Source: Solanum dulcamara (Eukaryota; Streptophyta; Magnoliopsida; Solanales; Solanaceae). From it: a stretch of DNA of 64,000 bases. Position numbers and translations under genes: made by a program. Below, piece by piece: positions 60,102-64,000 of this stretch. Position 1 is the first letter of the stretch; every line of letters starts with the position of its first letter. The DNA lies in assembly GCF_947179165.1 (NCBI RefSeq), contig NC_077244.1, forward strand, positions 73,206,144-73,270,143, given 5' to 3'. Under the pieces are notes generated by a model. It was not told where the DNA came from, ran no database searches, and worked only from the letters and a program-made list of their open reading frames with translations.

Positions 60102-62429
60102 ATGGAGAAATCAGTAACATTGTTAGTATTATTATTATACTTTGGATTAGCTTTTGGGGAAATTAATGATAATGCAGGCAGAAAAAAGAACAAGTGTATG
60201 TTTCCAGCAATATATAATTTTGGTGACTCGAATTCGGACACTGGCGGAAAATCAGCAGCATTCCGTGAGGTGCCCCCACCCAATGGTCAGACATTCTTCG
60301 GTAGACCCTTTGGGAGAGTGTGCGATGGTCGTCTCATCATTGACCTCATAGGTAAATAAAAGTTGTTTGTCGTTTGATCTGGAGATCACGGGTTCAAGTT
60401 GTGATTCTTTTTTTTTTCCGTGGTGTTGCAGCGGACAGGTTGGAGTTGCAGTACTTGAGTGCGTATTTAGATTCAATCAGTGCAGATTTTAGAAATGGTG
60501 CAAATTTTGCAACAGCAGGTTCATCGATACTCCCTGGTGGTTACAGTCCTTTTAGCCTTGCGGTTCAGATTTCTCAATTTTTACAATTCAAGAAACGTAC
60601 TATTTTGCTCACTGATTTAGCATGTGAGTTACCTTCTACTTGCCTTAATTTTGTTTTACTTATTTCTAACATCCAAATGTAGTCAGAATGAGTGTTGACA
60701 TTGTTCATGCAGTTTCAAATAACTCAAAGTGGTCTTCCTCCAAAGTTAGCATTCCAAAGCCAGAAGATTTCTCAAAGGCACTTTACACATTTGACATTGG
60801 ACAGAATGACCTTTCCTATGGTTTTCAACATAGTCACGAAGCACAAGTCAGAGCATCCATTCCACTAATCCTAAACAACTTTACTCAAGCAATTCAAGTA
60901 TGTTCTTTTTTTTTCTTCTTAGAATCGCATCAAAAATGCAGCTGAGATTTCGAATTAATGGCTTCTGATTCTAGAAAATGTAGCTTACTAGGTTCCTTAT
61001 TGAGTTCTACCAAACCTGTAAACATAACATAGCTTCGTCCCTGCCTGGAAGATTATTGCATTGAAAGGGAGAGCCTCTCCTATTGTGGAACGATTCTCCC
61101 TCCAAAATCAAAGCCAATCATTTTAGAACGGCTCATCCACTAGTGATATTATCAGTTTTGGGCCTATCGTCGTGCCCCCCTCTCACAAAAAAGAAAGAAT
61201 AAAAAAACATGTCTTTAGAATGTGTCACTAGAACCTAAGGCTTGCTTTCTTAAATGCCTAACATCTCTTGGGTTTTGTCTATGTGGGATTTGGCGTAGAT
61301 GTTACAAATTTGGGAGACTGTTTTTTACCGTTAGTTCTCCTATTCTTCTTCTTCTTCTTCTTATTTGTGTATATACATAATTTGTGCAGCAACTATACAA
61401 TGAAGGGGCTGTGAATTTTTGGATCCACAATACTGGTCCTATTGGCTGTTTGCCCTTTAGTGTGATTGATTACCCATTGAAGCCCCAGGGCTTGGATGGC
61501 ATTGGGTGCATAGAGAACCAAAACAAGGTGGCTCGTGAGTTCAACAAGCAACTCAAGGACAGGATATTACACTTACGAGCAGAGCTCCCTCATGCTGCAT
61601 TTACTTGTGTTGACATGTATTCAGCCAAGTATAAACTAATTAGCAATGCCAAGAAACAAGGTGATTTCTATTGCTTTGTTAATAAACTCCACTACTCTTT
61701 GAATGATTCAGAAATAAACCAAACTGTAAACTATGTTAATTTCCTCCTAGAAGTTGCAATGTTTGGGCAGCTCGATGCACAAAGCATCCCGGTTTATGTA
61801 GAGTCCGAAAAAGGGCCATACCCAAGGGATGTACTGTAGGCAACCTACTTTGATGCAAGCATCAATGACTGATTCCACTACTCGAACCTGTGACTTATAG
61901 GTCATATGAAGACAACTTTGTTGTTGCTTCAAGGTTCCCCTTCTAGAAGCAGCAATGTAAAAAGAAGGATTTACATTATATATACTAACACAGTAAAAAA
62001 CTATTTTTATCAAGTTAACAATTATGAATGTTTATCATAGAGATTTAGCTTTAGCTACCTTATGAGTGAGTTGGAATGTGTAATATATTTTGCATTGCCA
62101 GTGCATAGAATTTAAACTTCGAACTTAAAACTACTATGATCAATTATGCATTGTTTTTTGATGGGGAAGCAGGTTTTGGAGACCCATTGAAATTCTGCTG
62201 TGGATGGTACAACAAGGGCTATGAAGTTGCATGTGGGCAGACAGGTAGAGTGAATGGCAGAGAGTATGGGAAGGCATGTAGTAATCCCACAAAATACATT
62301 AGCTGGGATGGGATACACTACACAGATGCTGCAAATGTCTGGTTAGCCAAGTACATTCTCAATGGCTCTTTCTCAGATCCTCCAGTTCCTATTGAACAAT
62401 CCTGCATTCACTCATCCACCAGAGTTTAA
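60102..62429 (+). CDS. GDSL esterase/lipase (ENOD8/fucosidase-like subfamily)
   Basis: Five exons, 60102-60351, 60432-60623, 60713-60897, 61390-61660 and 62173-62429, give 384 residues in phase. Residues 1-19 are a signal peptide. The SGNH blocks are present: block I FGDSNSDTGG with the nucleophile Ser43, block II GANFATAGSS, block III GQND (177-180) and block V WDGIHYTDAAN with Asp345 and His348. GDSN in place of GDSL is usual for the ENOD8/alpha-fucosidase-like plant subfamily. The enzyme is expected in the apoplast, hydrolysing esters; some members were first described as fucosidases. The true substrate is unknown. Intron 3 holds repeat-like sequence (about 61010-61320). Confidence 0.93.
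61010..61320. repeat. Repeat-like sequence in GDSL intron 3
   Basis: The phrases GTTTTGGGCCTATCG, CTAAGGCTTGCTTTCTTAAA and CATCTCTTGGGTTTTGTCTA, then ATGTGGGATTTGGCGTAGAT, recall a dispersed nightshade repeat, possibly an LTR part. Borders and type are not resolved. Confidence 0.4.
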
Positions 62430-63241
62430 CAAGATGTGCTTTGGACCCGCCACAATTATCCTGCGATTTCCAAGATTATTACTGTCATATATATAGAGCT
62501 GCATATAGTATGTTTGTCTCCCACTGAGAAACCAATAGGAATTTCTCAATCTTATCTTTAATGTATGGTCACTTTAATATGTTATCTGCTACTCCATTAT
62601 CTCAATTGTCATATGGTTGTTATAAGAAAAATGAGAACATGGGACATGATCTGAAGCTCAAACAACTATTACGCCTCAATCTCAAGCAAACTAATAAGTC
62701 ACACTCCTACTTGCTACGTCCCCCCAACAAAAGTATCGGATAACTCTGTCCACCCAGGCTTGGACAGCTCTCTTAGTCATTTCTAGCAAGATTGTGAAAG
62801 AAACTTGTAAGCAAAAGCTGATTTTTGAAGTGCCAATAATGTCCACAGCTTTCTACTTCAACTGATAACACCGAGATGTGTAATGGCATAATCAACTATA
62901 ATGTTAATTTCAGTAACAAGTTCATTGTCACTCGTTCAAGGTAAGGAGAAAGGACATGTTCCCTTTTCTCCAGAACTCACATCAGTATATACTCGAGACT
63001 TTGAGCTATTCATAATTTATGAGAAAAAGTTTCCACGTAAAGAAGAAAGGAAATCTTGAACTTCATGTAACTCCCTGTCTGCACAATATATATACTAAAC
63101 TACTCTACCTCAACCAATTTTAGAATCTATACACATCCTAAAACTTTCAGCTCTTTTAACCACTTGGCGGTTGAAGGGCTATTGGAGCATGCTTCACAAA
63201 TGAAAGGTGAGTTGCTAGTAGTATGCATTATGCAATCAAAC
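62430..63241. other. Convergent intergenic region (3' ends of GDSL and DUF936 genes)
   Basis: Both neighbouring genes end here. No further gene seen; a 60-codon frame at 62561-62743 lacks any resemblance. Confidence 0.5.
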
Positions 63242-64000
63242 TCATTTTCTTGTTTTGGGTTCTATTGTAGGTGACACTTGCGAGCCACCGCCGCCGCCAC
63301 CACCACCACCACCAAGAGCTGCTGCAGCAGACTCCACATGAGTGAGAAGATATTCATAGATCTTCTTTCTTATCCTATCGATGGTCTCAGAAGCAATTTG
63401 GGGACTTTCATCATCCTTGCTAGAGGAAATCTCATCTAACCAGTCGTTCACACTCTTCAGCTGGGATAACATGCCAGCTATTTGACCATTATCTGATAAA
63501 GCTGAGGCATCCACGTCAGCATCCAAGAACCTTTCTACAAATCCTAAGAACCAGTCTTGGGATGCTACTCGTAACATCTCGGCTAAGTCAACAGCCTCTT
63601 CGAGACCATCTCCTCTGATCCAATCCGCTGGAGGGGGAGATTTTGGCTTCTGATTAGCAGCTACCCCATCTGTTAAGCGCCGTTGAGATCCTGATGACTG
63701 AATCTTAGAACTTATTGTTGGACGGGGTTTGGCTTGAGGTTTTGCAAGTGCATTTTTGGTTGAGTTGTCAAGGACTAGCATAGGTTGATTGAGAGTGATA
63801 GTCTTTGGGGTTGACGAGGGAGCTGAAGGGGCAATTGGAGTTGAAGTTGCTTTTTTGCTATACACTGAGAATGATGACAGATTGGTAGCCAACGCAGCAT
63901 TGACCCATAGAGTTGCTTGCTTCCGTTTTTCCGATACAGCCTTAAGTGCTTCTTCAGATGGGTTTTCTTCATGATCTGATTCTGAACCAGCAGCTGATAT
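63242..64000 (-). CDS. DUF936 family protein, C-terminal part (runs off the window)
   Basis: The minus strand is open from the window edge to the stop at 63242-63244, at least 252 residues. Near the edge it reads [20 protein letters not shown], then a Ser/Pro/Thr-rich linker. The conserved C-terminal block follows: [58 protein letters not shown], then [20 protein letters not shown]. This matches plant DUF936 proteins, whose role is poorly known. A run of ten Gly, coded by GGN repeats (about 63287-63316), precedes the C-terminus and is prone to length change. The N-terminal DUF936 domain lies outside the window, so start, exon count and product length are unknown. Confidence 0.88.
   Translation of the reverse strand: MSAAGSESDHEENPSEEALKAVSEKRKQATLWVNAALATNLSSFSVYSKKATSTPIAPSAPSSTPKTITLNQPMLVLDNSTKNALAKPQAKPRPTISSKIQSSGSQRRLTDGVAANQKPKSPPPADWIRGDGLEEAVDLAEMLRVASQDWFLGFVERFLDADVDASALSDNGQIAGMLSQLKSVNDWLDEISSSKDDESPQIASETIDRIRKKIYEYLLTHVESAAAALGGGGGGGGGGSQVSPTIEPKTRK

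Noticed and set aside
1..64000. CRISPR arrays, operons, bacterial-type signals, tRNA or rRNA genes
   Set aside because: None seen. The tandem repeats found have no regular spacer structure, and I could not recognise a tRNA cloverleaf by eye; a tRNA-scan would be decisive.

Overview
The window is plant nuclear DNA, most likely from a member of the Solanaceae. Genes are split by GT-AG introns in AT-rich DNA. The families are plant-specific (NAC, OVATE, HIPP, DMR6-like, DUF936). Several short TEs look like those common in nightshades: TS-type SINEs with a TTG-repeat tail and a foldback MITE with ends GTTGCTCGGACTC. I cannot fix the genus. All family names come from reading translations by eye; no database search was run.

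Layout: 1-4.6 kb is repeat-rich DNA with a tandem-repeat TE copy, a ~420 bp MITE and a 36 bp tandem duplication. 4.79-6.13 kb (-) is a three-exon thaumatin-like protein with a GPI-anchor-like tail. 6.70-7.33 kb is a hAT-type MITE. 7.65-8.57 kb (-) is a small acidic protein with an N-myristoylation start. 10.7-11.1 kb (+) is a single-exon Kazal-like inhibitor. 12.4-14.4 kb (-) is a stomatin-like (SLP/prohibitin family) gene with several frame-breaking lesions, called a pseudogene. 16.9-17.2 kb (-) is a mini OVATE family protein. 17.2-23.5 kb is gene-free, with a ~172 bp tandem array and a MULE-like element with 9 bp target duplications. 23.5-27.2 kb (+) is a membrane-tethered NAC factor with a MITE next to a splice donor. 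28.6-32.9 kb (+) is an ILR1-like auxin-conjugate amidohydrolase with a SINE and a TIR element in its introns. 34.0-35.4 kb (+) is a two-domain HIPP. 36.06-36.49 kb is a solo LTR with a perfect 5 bp target duplication. 37.5-41.7 kb (-) is a DMR6-like 2-oxoglutarate dioxygenase whose first intron holds a second copy of the 6.7 kb MITE. 43.7-49.7 kb is a decayed Ty1-copia element (-) with a 3.35 kb solo LTR nested in its gag. 50.1-50.4 kb (-) is a fragment of ribosomal protein eS1 (S3a). 52.9-54.5 kb is a second, inverted copy of the repeat at the window start, with a SINE inside it. 55.8-59.2 kb (+) is PSRP1, the plastid ribosome hibernation factor. 60.1-62.4 kb (+) is a GDSL esterase/lipase. 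63.2-64.0 kb (-) is the C-terminal part of a DUF936 protein running off the window.

The genes are ordinary single plant loci with no operon-like or cluster logic. Several could act in defence or hormone balance (thaumatin-like, Kazal-like, DMR6-like, ILR1-like, NAC), but adjacency is no evidence of joint function. I found no clearly new biological system. The most notable signals are TE insertions with exact target-site duplications, including one that duplicates part of a splice donor, plus the decayed stomatin-like gene.
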